NCBI RefSeq assembly: GCF_011045035.1 | Contig: NZ_JAALAA010000005.1 | Span: forward strand, 230,443 to 294,442 | Direction: 5' to 3' | DNA from: Nocardioides turkmenicus | GTDB taxonomy: Bacteria; Actinomycetota; Actinomycetes; Propionibacteriales; Nocardioidaceae | Length of the DNA: 64,000 nucleotides | Part shown: one piece after another, positions 1 to 8,089 of the stretch | Layout of the letters: each line of letters opens with the position of its first letter | Position numbering within the stretch: position 1 is the stretch's first letter | Notes under the pieces: generated by a model | Database searches by the model: none | Told to the model about the DNA's origin: nothing | Seen by the model: only the letters and a program-made list of their open reading frames with translations | Made by a program: the position numbers and the translations under genes

Positions 1-41
1 GAGGACCGCGACCGGCGTACGCAACAGGTTTATTCGGCTCC

Positions 42-1349
42 CTAGGGGGAGACCAGCCACATGTCGTCGGGTCCGAGAACGAGGACCCTGCCGTCGTCGA
101 GGCCTTGCATGATCGAGCCGTACGGTGCGGCGAGCTCAGCCGACTCGTCCCCGGACTCGGCGTCGATGAAGGTGTGCACATATGACGGTACGTCCCGTCC
201 GACGGCGAGCTCTGCCAGCGTCCGCGGGGCGTTGTCGTAGTGGTCGATGACCGGACCGCTGACATCGATGCCGGGATAGATCTTCTTGGTCTTCTCGAGG
301 GCGTCGTGGGAGGTGCGATTCAGCTTCTTGACCCACAGGCGCTTCCCGGTCGTGGGCGAGTAGGCCGAGATCTGGTCGGTCAAGGTGAGTACGACCGAGT
401 TCGGCGTCGGCGACAGCTGTAGTCGCTCCGACTCGGACGTCGGTCCGGTTCTGATGCGGAAGCTGCTGGCCTGCCGACCCTGGAGATCTGCGGTGACGAT
501 CTCGTAAGCGTCCTCTGAGCGGTCGTTGAGGTAGATGCGGTTGGCGAAGACGTCGACCTCGGGGAACCCGAGGTCGGGGCACCGTGTGCTGGTCTTCCAG
601 GCCGGTGCTCCTGCTCGGGTTGCCGTGAAAGTGCAGGTGCCGTCCTTGCGGTCGACTCCGACGAGGAGATCGCCGACCTGGGCCGCGACATGGTCATCCA
701 TGACTTGGATCGGAGAACCCAGCGGCTTGCCGTCACGCGTCTGGTGGACCGTGTGTGACTCCGGTTCGATATCGGTCGCGATCGTCGGGACCCGCCGTAC
801 GAGCGGGTCCTCCAAGGTGCCGTAGCCGATGAACGCCGGCGCCGCGAGGTCCGGCGAGCTCCGCTGCGTACGGGAGGTCTCACGTCCGGAGGCGTCGAAG
901 TGAACTGTCGAGCACTTCTTCTGCTCGGAGCAGACGATCGCGTCCACTTGGCCGTCGAGGCTGATCGCGATCGGCTGGTAGATGTCGTCGAGGGCTCGGT
1001 GCCACTGTTGTCTGCCGTCCCGGTCGTACACGGTGACGTGTTCGAGGTCGACGAGCGCCACATGACCACTGTCTCCGACGTGAGCCAAGATCCCGTCCTG
1101 GTACTCCTCTGCGACAGTCCTGCCAGTAGAGAGGTCACGAATTGCGAGCCGATCGTCTTCGTACGTGTAGATCCGGTCCCGTACGACAACCGCCTCCTGC
1201 GGGCCGTCGTCGACCTTCGTGTGCCAGACGACGTCACCGGCCATCAGGTCGTGGGCTCGCCAGTGCCCGATCCCGACGAGCAAGGCACCGATGACGGCTA
1301 GCACGCCGACAGAGACGAGCGCCTTCTTGGCGCCGGACGAGACAGCCAT
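42..1349 (-). CDS. Membrane-anchored PQQ-like beta-propeller protein, function unknown
   Basis: A 435-residue protein with an N-terminal membrane anchor (about residues 10-27, Leu/Val/Ile/Gly rich after two lysines) followed by an extracytoplasmic domain of short beta-type blocks. Phrases such as VYDRDGRQQWHRALDD, SAYSPTTGKRLWVKKL and TFIDAESGDESAELAAPYG look like the repeated blades of quinoprotein/PQQ-like propellers, which usually bind proteins or ligands rather than act as enzymes. I chose the ATG at 1349 over an in-frame ATG at 1376 because GGGGGAA lies just before it. A TAGGCT -10-like element lies at 1386-1381. No operon partner is visible: the next minus-strand gene upstream ends at 1461 with a hairpin between. 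The specific function is not recognisable. Confidence 0.72.
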   Translation of the reverse strand: MAVSSGAKKALVSVGVLAVIGALLVGIGHWRAHDLMAGDVVWHTKVDDGPQEAVVVRDRIYTYEDDRLAIRDLSTGRTVAEEYQDGILAHVGDSGHVALVDLEHVTVYDRDGRQQWHRALDDIYQPIAISLDGQVDAIVCSEQKKCSTVHFDASGRETSRTQRSSPDLAAPAFIGYGTLEDPLVRRVPTIATDIEPESHTVHQTRDGKPLGSPIQVMDDHVAAQVGDLLVGVDRKDGTCTFTATRAGAPAWKTSTRCPDLGFPEVDVFANRIYLNDRSEDAYEIVTADLQGRQASSFRIRTGPTSESERLQLSPTPNSVVLTLTDQISAYSPTTGKRLWVKKLNRTSHDALEKTKKIYPGIDVSGPVIDHYDNAPRTLAELAVGRDVPSYVHTFIDAESGDESAELAAPYGSIMQGLDDGRVLVLGPDDMWLVSP

Positions 1350-1380
1350 GGTTCCCCCGAGATCCCGATGCGACATCGGC

Positions 1381-1386
1381 AGCCTA
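1381..1386 (-). promoter_or_regulatory. Candidate -10 element TAGGCT
   Basis: On the minus strand TAGGCT lies about 32 nt before the chosen ATG at 1349 and 5 nt before the alternative ATG at 1376. It matches the TANNNT pattern seen before many genes here. No clear -35 is visible. Confidence 0.35.
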
Positions 1387-1412
1387 ACGCCCGGGTCCTG
1401 CGGAGATGTCGA

Positions 1413-1445
1413 AGGTGCGGACCAGCACCGAGCGGATCCGCACCT
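1413..1445 (-). terminator. Hairpin after the YeeE/YedE gene
   Basis: A perfect 9-bp inverted repeat (AGGTGCGGA at 1413-1421, TCCGCACCT at 1437-1445) with a 15-nt loop lies just downstream of the minus-strand stop at 1461. It has no U tract, so it is a possible factor-assisted or I-shaped terminator. Confidence 0.45.
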
Positions 1446-1460
1446 GTCGCGCAGCGACGG

Positions 1461-2732
1461 TCAGCAGACGGAGTCGGTCGGCTTTGGGTTGGGGAGACCG
1501 AAGAGCGGCCGCAGCGCCAGGCCGCCGAACGTGCCAGCGATCGCGGTGAGGCCCCAGAGCCAGCCGTGCAGGCTCATCGAGGCGATGCCGGAGAAGTAGG
1601 CGCCGATGTTGCAGCCGCCCGCGATCCGGGCGCCGTAGCCCATCAGGATCCCGCCGATCACCGCGCCGACGGCGAGCTTCAGCGGGATCCGGCGGTGCAG
1701 CAGCCAGGAGCCGGCGGCAGCGGAGGCGAGCAGCGCGCCGAGCACGATGCCGAGGTCCATGATCGAGGTCTTCTCGACGAAGATGCCGGCCTCGTACTTG
1801 GCCAGGTTTGCGGGGTCCTGCCAGAACGTCCAGGACAGTACGTCGACCCCGACCGCGTCGAGGAGCTTGGAGCCCCACAGCGCGAAGGCGAAGGTGATTC
1901 CCCACGGGCTTCCGGAGAAGTAGAGGGTCAGTGCGTTGAGCAGGGCCAGCCCGATCGCGCCGACCCACAGGGGCCAGGAGCCGCGCAGCGCCCGGGCGAA
2001 CCCGGTGGCCACCGGTGCGCGGTCGACCGGCGGCTTCTCGCGGCCACGGCCCACGAGGTACGTCACCGCGACCACGAGCCCGATGATGACGAGCGTCGCG
2101 GCCCAGCCGCCGGCGTACCCACCGAACGTGACCGCGAGATCGACCGGCTCCTGCGCGGGCAGCCCGTTCCACCACGGCAGCGTGAGGGCGCCGAGGAGGG
2201 AGCCGACGATGAAGCCGCCGAGGGTCAGCAGGATCGCGCTCTGCCCGCTGCCGATCGCGAAGAGCGTGCCGGAGGCGCAGGCGCCGCCGAGCTGCATCCC
2301 GGCGCCGAAGAGGAAGGCGCCGATGAAGAGACCGAAGCCGATCGGTGCCACCGCTCCGGCCGCCGGGACGCCCTGGTAGGTCCACTGGTTGGCCAGGATC
2401 GGGGCGAACAGCGTCACCGCGACGGCGAGCATCAGCATGTGCGCCCGCAGCGAGGTGCCCTGCCGCACCGAGACGAGCTGTCGCCAGGCCGAGGTGAACC
2501 CGAAGCGGCTGTGGAACAGCACGAACCCGAGTGCGACGCCGAGAGTGAGCAGGATGGCGGGCAGGGTGCCCTTCTGGAGCAGGACGTAAGCACCGAGTGC
2601 GATGGTCGCGAGGGCGCCGACGACGATGACGCGGACCTGCGCCGGTGACTCGGTCTCCGTGGGCGGAGCCTGGGCGATCGAGAGGTCGGGGGAGATGCCA
2701 CGACTGGTGCCGAGGCGATCGAGAAGGGACAT
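1461..2732 (-). CDS. YeeE/YedE-family sulfur (thiosulfate) transporter
   Basis: A 423-residue polytopic membrane protein of the YeeE/YedE (TsuA-like) family, which moves thiosulfate or related sulfur compounds across the cytoplasmic membrane. It carries the two half-repeats expected of the family, each with a conserved Gly-Gly-x-Cys stretch: GGACASGTLFAIGSG near Cys152 and AGGCNIGAYFSG near Cys374. These cysteines are thought to relay the sulfur substrate. About ten hydrophobic segments are visible after a roughly 35-residue cytoplasmic N-terminus. It is the last gene of a minus-strand operon, 21 nt after the preceding stop, with AAAGG eight bases before the ATG. The substrate is inferred from the family; the neighbouring selenium-binding-like protein supports a sulfur-related role. 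Confidence 0.88.
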   Translation of the reverse strand: MSLLDRLGTSRGISPDLSIAQAPPTETESPAQVRVIVVGALATIALGAYVLLQKGTLPAILLTLGVALGFVLFHSRFGFTSAWRQLVSVRQGTSLRAHMLMLAVAVTLFAPILANQWTYQGVPAAGAVAPIGFGLFIGAFLFGAGMQLGGACASGTLFAIGSGQSAILLTLGGFIVGSLLGALTLPWWNGLPAQEPVDLAVTFGGYAGGWAATLVIIGLVVAVTYLVGRGREKPPVDRAPVATGFARALRGSWPLWVGAIGLALLNALTLYFSGSPWGITFAFALWGSKLLDAVGVDVLSWTFWQDPANLAKYEAGIFVEKTSIMDLGIVLGALLASAAAGSWLLHRRIPLKLAVGAVIGGILMGYGARIAGGCNIGAYFSGIASMSLHGWLWGLTAIAGTFGGLALRPLFGLPNPKPTDSVC

Positions 2733-2753
2733 GGTGGGACCTTTCTGATGGGG

Positions 2754-3998
2754 CTAACCGGTGGGGAGGCTGATCCGGGTGACCGTGCCGCCGGGGAACC
2801 AGGAGACGGTCGTCTCGTGGCTGCTGTGGCCCGGCTCGGCAGGCATGTACGCAGCCCGCGAAGCGGCATAGAAGGCCGACTCCCCGCGCGCGTTGGCGCC
2901 CTCGCGGGCCCGGCGCCAGGCGAGGTAGGCCGACCCGGTCGGCGCCTGCTCGGGGAAGTACTTCGCCAGCGTCTGGCTGTACCGCTGCGCCGCTTCGTCA
3001 CGGATGTCGAAGTCGAGCGGGATCACCGCGCCCGTGGTCGAGTCGACCACACCGGGGGAGAGGAGCCAGGGCGCCAGCCAGACCCCGTCCGAGCGCAGCG
3101 CCTGCTTCTCGACCGGCAGGCCGGCGACCGCGGCGAGACGCTCCGCCGCGGGTTGCCAGCCGGCGACGACCACCAGGGCGCTGCGGCGGCCAGGACGAGC
3201 GGACGGCGGGACGACCCGGACCCCTTCCGCTGCCGCCAGCCGCCGGACGAGCCGCGAGGCGGCCGCCGAGCGGGGCGAGGAGTCGGCGGAGAGCGCGATC
3301 TCCTCGACCCCGCGGGAGGCGAGAGTGGTGACGATGCTGGTCAGCCCGGCCCGGTCGGATCCCCGAAGAGACGAAGCCGGGCAGGAGGTCGGCGCCTTGC
3401 CGCCGGCCAGGACCGCGGCCGTGGCGGCCTGAAGGCACTCCGGTCCGTCCGGGCCGGCCCAGAGAGCGTCGGCCGACCCCGTCGAGCCGGTCTCCAGCAT
3501 CACCGGGATCCGGTGTTCGGGCCCGTGCGCGACCAGCACCGTGGGATTACCCGACGGCAGGTCGACGACCGCCCACAGCCCGTCGGAACCGGGCCGCTTC
3601 GTCGGTTCGACCGGCGCCGCGCCGCCGTCGACCTCGACCGTCAGCTCCTCGTCGGCCGCCTCGTGCTCATGGCCTTCGAGAGGCAGTGCGTCGACGCGTA
3701 CCAGGTTGCGGCCGGGCAGCGCCGGCGCCACGGTCACCGTGAACACCAGTCCGTCGTGCTCGATCCGCTGCACCGACGGGAACCCGGGCCGGCGCTCTCC
3801 GCCCAGCACCTGCAGCGGGGCAGGTTCGGCCACCGAACGGGACCACCGGTCCGCCTCGGCCCCGGAGGAGCCGGACGAGCCGGCGTACAGGACATAGCCG
3901 ATGCCCCCGACGGCGAGCAGCACGGCGACCACGAGCACGCCGACCCGGCGGGACCGCAGGATGCGGTCCCGCCAGGTGGTGTCGTCACCGAGCGTCAC
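2754..3998 (-). CDS. Membrane-anchored extracytoplasmic protein, function unknown
   Basis: 414 residues with one N-terminal transmembrane segment (about residues 18-38, after RILRSRR) and a large external domain. The start is taken as the GTG at 3998, which overlaps the TGA of the upstream gene (GTGA), rather than an in-frame ATG at 4070 that would lie inside that gene. The N-terminal half looks beta-rich (LVFTVTVAPALPGRNLVRVD); the C-terminal half contains a segment with ABC-transporter-receptor-like flavour (TSIVTTLASRGVEEIALSA, then a call-and-response of helices ending SAYLAWRRAREGANARGE). It sits between a secreted selenium-binding-like protein and a sulfur transporter, so it may be an accessory or periplasmic partner of that system. 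I do not recognise the family. Confidence 0.65.
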   Translation of the reverse strand: MTLGDDTTWRDRILRSRRVGVLVVAVLLAVGGIGYVLYAGSSGSSGAEADRWSRSVAEPAPLQVLGGERRPGFPSVQRIEHDGLVFTVTVAPALPGRNLVRVDALPLEGHEHEAADEELTVEVDGGAAPVEPTKRPGSDGLWAVVDLPSGNPTVLVAHGPEHRIPVMLETGSTGSADALWAGPDGPECLQAATAAVLAGGKAPTSCPASSLRGSDRAGLTSIVTTLASRGVEEIALSADSSPRSAAASRLVRRLAAAEGVRVVPPSARPGRRSALVVVAGWQPAAERLAAVAGLPVEKQALRSDGVWLAPWLLSPGVVDSTTGAVIPLDFDIRDEAAQRYSQTLAKYFPEQAPTGSAYLAWRRAREGANARGESAFYAASRAAYMPAEPGHSSHETTVSWFPGGTVTRISLPTG

Positions 3999-5962
3999 TT
4001 GATGTCCGCGTCCGCGGTGACGAAGAGCATCGAGTGCGGCTTCGCCGGGCCCCAGGCGCCGTGCGGCCACGAGTCCCGGTTGAACTCGATGCAGGTGTTG
4101 CCGGTGTTCTCGTCCCGGAACTCCTCATCACGAGTCAGCTTGCCGTCCTCGATGTCGACCAGGCACAGCCGGTGGTCACCGTTGAGGCCGGTGCGGGCGA
4201 CGAAGTAGTTGGAGTACGCCAGCCGCTTCACGTCCGTGGTCTCGTGGTAGTAGCCGTCCGAGCCGAGCTCGAGGTTGTCGAGCGCGCCCCAGTGCGGGCC
4301 GCCGGGTGCCTCCAGGGTGTCGACGACCGCCGGGCAGTCACTCTCCGCGCCGCCGGAGTAGCTCTCCTCGAGCGTGTCGATCCGGCAGGCCGGGCTGTCG
4401 CCGGAGGCGAGCAGCTTCTGGATGTCCAGCGTCAGGATGTAGGGCTTGGAGCCCTTGTCGTCGCTGGTGGCGCCGCGGCCCGCGACCGCGTGATAGAGGT
4501 ACTTGTCGTCCAGCGACGTCTGGATCCAGGCGCCGTTGCTGCCGCCGCCGTAGGCGTCGCTGGTCGGGTCGACCTGCTTGTTGGTGATGCCGAGGTCGAA
4601 GACCTGCTGCCACTTCGGCTCGTCCACGGTGATGTCGGGCGTGTAGTAGATCGCGCCGCCCTGCATCGTCTCCGCGAACGCACCCCTGTGACCGGGCCGG
4701 TTGGTCACGGTGACCTCCATCGCGGCCCGCGACTCCTCGTGGTGCGCGACCCGACCCTTGCGCGGCCCGTCGGGCAGGAACGTCACCGACTTCAGCTTCG
4801 GCTTGTCCTTCTCCGAGATGTCCCAGAACCTCACGGTCGGCCGCCGCAGGTACGACGAGAGCGGCTGCACCGGGTTGAGGATGATGTTGCGCGGCTCGTT
4901 GTAGTCGCTGGTCACCAGCGTGTCGAGGTCCTCGCGGGCCTGGACGCCGTGCGGGTTGGCGCAGGTCGGCAGGGAGAGCAGCGGGATGCTGTCGCACCGC
5001 TGCTCGGTCTCGGCCTTCGTCGTCGCGGCCGGCGCCTCGGCGATTGTCTTGCCGTTCTCGTCGAGCCGGACCAGCTCACCCGGCGAGCCCGCGAACCCGT
5101 TGCCGATCCGCACCGAGCCGTCGGTGTAGGTGCAGGGACCGGGGACGTCCGGCCCACCCATGTAGGTGCCGTACGCCTTGTGGTCCTTCGTCACCCAGTA
5201 GGCGTCCGGCACCGACCCGCACAGCGTGTCGGTCGGCAGGTTGATCCCCTTGAGCTGCAGCTTCGGCAGCTGCGAGGTGTCCAGGACGTACGTCACGTCG
5301 GTGAAGAGACCACCGGCGAAGATGTTGTCGCCCTTGTGCCACAGGTACTGCATGTGGTGCGGCTCGTTCTCCACCAGCGGCCCGACGGTGGCGGTGTTGA
5401 CGACCTTGCCGTACGACTTCGCGCCCTTGGTCACGTCGACGACGGCGAAGAAGTCGGGACCGATGAGGTTCTTCTGCCCGATCAGGTCAAGACCGATCGA
5501 CGTGGGCAGGTCGAGCAGCTCGGAGCCGGACTTGTCGAGGATGTTGTTGTCGCCGGCCCATACGACCAGGTACTCGTGGCGCAGGCCGTCGTCCTCGACG
5601 GTGCCGCCGGAGTCGCGCCCGCCCAGTCCGAGGTCGATGAGGGCTTGGTCGACGCCGAGCTGCTGGAGCAGGTTGGGCGGCAGCAGGCTGGAGTCGACAT
5701 GGTTCTTGATCCAGTAGTCCTTGCCGTCACCGCCCTCGACCGCGTCCTTGTTGGTCAGGATGTCGCTGCCCGTCTTCAGCTGCGTCAGCAGCTCGCCGAC
5801 CCCGGTGTCGCTGGTGACCGGGGCGTCGTCCTCGGCGACGGCGGTCGAGGGCGTCAAGGTCAGCACGCCGGCGGCGATGACAAGTGCGGCTGCCGCGGGG
5901 AGCAGCCTTCTGCGCCGGGGTCTGTCGAGACGGGATCTGATGGTACGGCGTTGCAGGATCAC
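3995..5962 (-). CDS. Secreted protein distantly like selenium-binding protein/methanethiol oxidase
   Basis: A 655-residue exported protein with a signal peptide (Arg-rich n-region, hydrophobic core LLPAAAALVIAAGVLTL, AVAED cleavage region near residues 43-44). The mature part carries motifs arranged as in the SBP56 family: EPHHMQYLWHKG, ANPHGVQAREDLDTLVTSDY, VAHHEESRAA, GGPHWGALDNLELGSDG and WPHGAWGPAKPHSMLFV. The histidines would be candidates for metal or substrate binding. SBP56-family bacterial members oxidise methanethiol. It is longer than the usual 430-470 residues, with extra sequence mostly at the N-terminus. The GTG start has GGAGG eight or nine bases upstream. It is the first gene of an operon with a membrane-anchored protein and a YeeE/YedE transporter. 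The family link is by motif similarity only. Confidence 0.6.
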   Translation of the reverse strand: MILQRRTIRSRLDRPRRRRLLPAAAALVIAAGVLTLTPSTAVAEDDAPVTSDTGVGELLTQLKTGSDILTNKDAVEGGDGKDYWIKNHVDSSLLPPNLLQQLGVDQALIDLGLGGRDSGGTVEDDGLRHEYLVVWAGDNNILDKSGSELLDLPTSIGLDLIGQKNLIGPDFFAVVDVTKGAKSYGKVVNTATVGPLVENEPHHMQYLWHKGDNIFAGGLFTDVTYVLDTSQLPKLQLKGINLPTDTLCGSVPDAYWVTKDHKAYGTYMGGPDVPGPCTYTDGSVRIGNGFAGSPGELVRLDENGKTIAEAPAATTKAETEQRCDSIPLLSLPTCANPHGVQAREDLDTLVTSDYNEPRNIILNPVQPLSSYLRRPTVRFWDISEKDKPKLKSVTFLPDGPRKGRVAHHEESRAAMEVTVTNRPGHRGAFAETMQGGAIYYTPDITVDEPKWQQVFDLGITNKQVDPTSDAYGGGSNGAWIQTSLDDKYLYHAVAGRGATSDDKGSKPYILTLDIQKLLASGDSPACRIDTLEESYSGGAESDCPAVVDTLEAPGGPHWGALDNLELGSDGYYHETTDVKRLAYSNYFVARTGLNGDHRLCLVDIEDGKLTRDEEFRDENTGNTCIEFNRDSWPHGAWGPAKPHSMLFVTADADIK

Positions 5963-6069
5963 TGCGGGTCACCTCCGAGACGAGACTCTGAATAGGTCTT
6001 TCCCAATAAAACAACTAGAGTTTCCTGGGAATGACAAGAGCGTCGCAACGGGGTCTCGACAGACGACAA

Positions 6070-6096
6070 TGCCGCTCCAGGTATCCCGGAGCGGCA
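6070..6096 (-). terminator. Hairpin after the FAD oxidase gene
   Basis: A 9-bp perfect stem (TGCCGCTCC at 6070-6078, GGAGCGGCA at 6088-6096, 9-nt loop) just downstream of the minus-strand stop at 6113; the minus strand continues TTGTC. It separates the amine-oxidase operon from the following sulfur operon. Confidence 0.6.
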
Positions 6097-6112
6097 TCGA
6101 TGAGCGGAGGTG

Positions 6113-7495
6113 TCAGTGACCGCCGACGAGCGGTGCGACGGCCCGGGCCAGCAGCGAGCCCTTGCCGGTGGCGGTCTCCTCGGCGTCGGCCACGGTCATG
6201 GCGCGCAGCCCGGCGTTGACGCCGAGCCACCGCAGCGGCTCCGGCTCCCAGCGTGGGGAGACGTGTCCGACCCAGGGGAGTGCGGTGAGGTCGGAGTCGG
6301 TGCCGATGATCAGGTCGCGCAGCGTACGGCCGGCGAGGTTGGTGGTCGCGACCCCGTCGCCGACGTAACCGCCGGCATGGGCGATGCCGCTGGCCGGGTC
6401 GTAGCCGACCGAGGCGTGCCAGTCGCGCGGGATGCCGAGGACACCGCCCCACCGGTGGGTCACCTTGTGGCCGCGTACGGCCGGGAACATCTCGACCAGG
6501 GTCGCCTCCAGGCGACGGTGGGTGCGCAGGTCGGAGGCGTCCGCGTGGGTGATCTTCGACCCGAAGGAGTACGGTGCGCCCCGCCCGCCGAAGACCAGCC
6601 GGTCGTCCGCGGTGCGCTGCCCGTAGATCAGCAGGTGGCGGCCGTCGGAGAACGTCTCGCGCTCCTCCAGGCCGATGCTCGACCAGACCAGGTCGGTCAG
6701 CGGCTCGGTGGCGATGATCAGGGAGCGCACCGGGACGACCTCGCGCTCGAGACCGGCCAAGGTCGGGGTGTAGCCCTCGGTGGCGCGTACGACGACGTCG
6801 GCGCTGACCACGTCGCGCTCGGTCCGCAGCAGGTGCGGCTCGATCGCGGTGACCCGGGTCTGCTCGTAGATCGTGACGCCGCGGGCCTCGACGGCGCGGG
6901 CGAGACCGCGGACGAGCTTGGCGGGATGGATCGCGGCGCAGTCGGGGGTGTAGGTCGCCCCGAGGGTGCCGGTCGCCGCGAGCCGCTTCCTGGCGGCGTC
7001 CTGGTCCAGCAGCGAGATCTCGGCGTCGCCGAGGCCCCAGGAGCGGGCGTGCTTCACCTCGTGCCGGGCGCGCTCGAGCTGTGCGGTCGTACGGGCCACG
7101 ACGACCGTGCCTCCCTTGGCGATGTCGGCGTCGATCCCCTCCGCCTCGGCGACCCGGATCACCTCGTCGACGGTCGCCCGCATCGCCCGGTCCTGGGCGA
7201 GCGCGGCGTCCCTGCTGGAGCCTGCCGCGACCTTGTCGAGCGAGGCCGGGAAGAGGGCCGAGCACCAGCCGCCGTTGCGGCCCGATGCGCCGAACCCGGC
7301 GACCTCGGCCTCGAGGATCGCGATCTTCAGGTCGGGCCGGGCCTCGGCCAGGTAGTAGGCCGTCCACAGCCCGGTGTAGCCGGCGCCGACGATCGCGACG
7401 TCGACCTCGAGGTCGCCCATCAGAGCCGGACGCGGCTCCCAGTCGTCGCCGGCGGTCTCGTGCCACAGGCTGATGCCGGGGTATCGGTGGCTCAC
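6113..7495 (-). CDS. FAD-dependent amine oxidase (gamma-glutamylputrescine oxidase-like)
   Basis: A 460-residue DAO-superfamily flavoprotein. The N-terminus has the dinucleotide-binding motif VAIVGAGYTGLWTAYYLAE and the following FGASGRNGGW segment typical of PuuB/OrdL-type oxidases, which oxidise gamma-glutamylputrescine or related amines, passing electrons to O2 and releasing an aldehyde. The C-terminal GYVGDGVATTNLAGRTLRDL block is the second FAD-contact region. I chose the GTG at 7495 because it overlaps the stop of the Lrp gene (GTGA); the open frame continues far upstream but antisense to other genes. It is co-directional with and coupled to the regulator, and lies opposite a second amine oxidase. 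The exact substrate is inferred from the putrescine-type context. Confidence 0.85.
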   Translation of the reverse strand: MSHRYPGISLWHETAGDDWEPRPALMGDLEVDVAIVGAGYTGLWTAYYLAEARPDLKIAILEAEVAGFGASGRNGGWCSALFPASLDKVAAGSSRDAALAQDRAMRATVDEVIRVAEAEGIDADIAKGGTVVVARTTAQLERARHEVKHARSWGLGDAEISLLDQDAARKRLAATGTLGATYTPDCAAIHPAKLVRGLARAVEARGVTIYEQTRVTAIEPHLLRTERDVVSADVVVRATEGYTPTLAGLEREVVPVRSLIIATEPLTDLVWSSIGLEERETFSDGRHLLIYGQRTADDRLVFGGRGAPYSFGSKITHADASDLRTHRRLEATLVEMFPAVRGHKVTHRWGGVLGIPRDWHASVGYDPASGIAHAGGYVGDGVATTNLAGRTLRDLIIGTDSDLTALPWVGHVSPRWEPEPLRWLGVNAGLRAMTVADAEETATGKGSLLARAVAPLVGGH

Positions 7496-7965
7496 CGGAC
7501 GCCCCACGCGTAGGTCTGCTTGTGCAGGTGGAGGTACATGAACGTCTCGGTGCTCACCACGCCCTCGATGGCGCGGATCTTGCTGGAGACCAGGTTGAGG
7601 AGCGCCTCGTCGCTCTCGGCCACGACCTCGACGAGCAGGTCGTAGGAGCCGGCGGTGATGACGATGTAGTCGACCTCGTCGAGCTTGCCGAGTTCGTCGG
7701 CGATGCCCTCGATCGGCCCGGAGGTGCGTACGCCGATCATGGCCTGCCGCGCGAAGCCGAGCTCGAGCGGGTCGGTGACCGCGACGACCTGCATGACGCC
7801 GCTGTCGACGAGGCGCTGCACGCGCTGCCGCACCGCGGCCTCGCTGAGGCCGACCTCCTTGCCGATCGCGGCGTAGCTGCGCCGGCCGTCCTGCTGGAGC
7901 TGCTCGATGATGAGCTTGTTGACCTCGTCGAGGTGAGCGCCCCCGTTGCGCTTGCGAGTGGTCAT
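7492..7965 (-). CDS. Lrp/AsnC-family transcriptional regulator
   Basis: 157 residues, the usual Lrp length. An N-terminal winged HTH (about residues 12-60: NKLIIEQLQQDGRRSYAAIGKEVGLSEAAVRQRVQRL) is followed by a RAM/ACT-like ligand domain (FARQAMIGVR through VSTETFMYLHL). Such proteins bind amino acids or amines and control their catabolism. It is divergent from one amine oxidase gene and translationally coupled to another, so it probably controls both from the 7966-8089 region. The ligand is not known; putrescine, its products or an amino acid would fit. Confidence 0.9.
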   Translation of the reverse strand: MTTRKRNGGAHLDEVNKLIIEQLQQDGRRSYAAIGKEVGLSEAAVRQRVQRLVDSGVMQVVAVTDPLELGFARQAMIGVRTSGPIEGIADELGKLDEVDYIVITAGSYDLLVEVVAESDEALLNLVSSKIRAIEGVVSTETFMYLHLHKQTYAWGVR

Positions 7966-8089
7966 GCGGGTCAGTCAACCCGTTTTCCAACGCCGGATGC
8001 AACGAAATCCGTCGTGTGTAACGAACAATTTCCATGATTCCGTACATTCTGTGTGGCTGAGTGTCTGCGAAGTTGCCATAGTGGGCGTC
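7966..8089. promoter_or_regulatory. Divergent control region of the amine-oxidase genes
   Basis: A 124-bp interval between the Lrp/AsnC gene (leftward) and an oxidase gene (rightward). It is clearly richer in A/T than its surroundings. It contains an inverted repeat CGGGT/ACCCG at 7967-7971/7978-7982 and a weaker CGGAT/ATCCG pair further right. It is the likely site of divergent promoters and Lrp-type control. Confidence 0.5.

Noticed and set aside
1368..2648. A 426-codon plus-strand frame over the YeeE/YedE gene
   Set aside because: Very Arg/Gln/Glu/Asp-rich, antisense to a protein with clear membrane helices and conserved cysteines.
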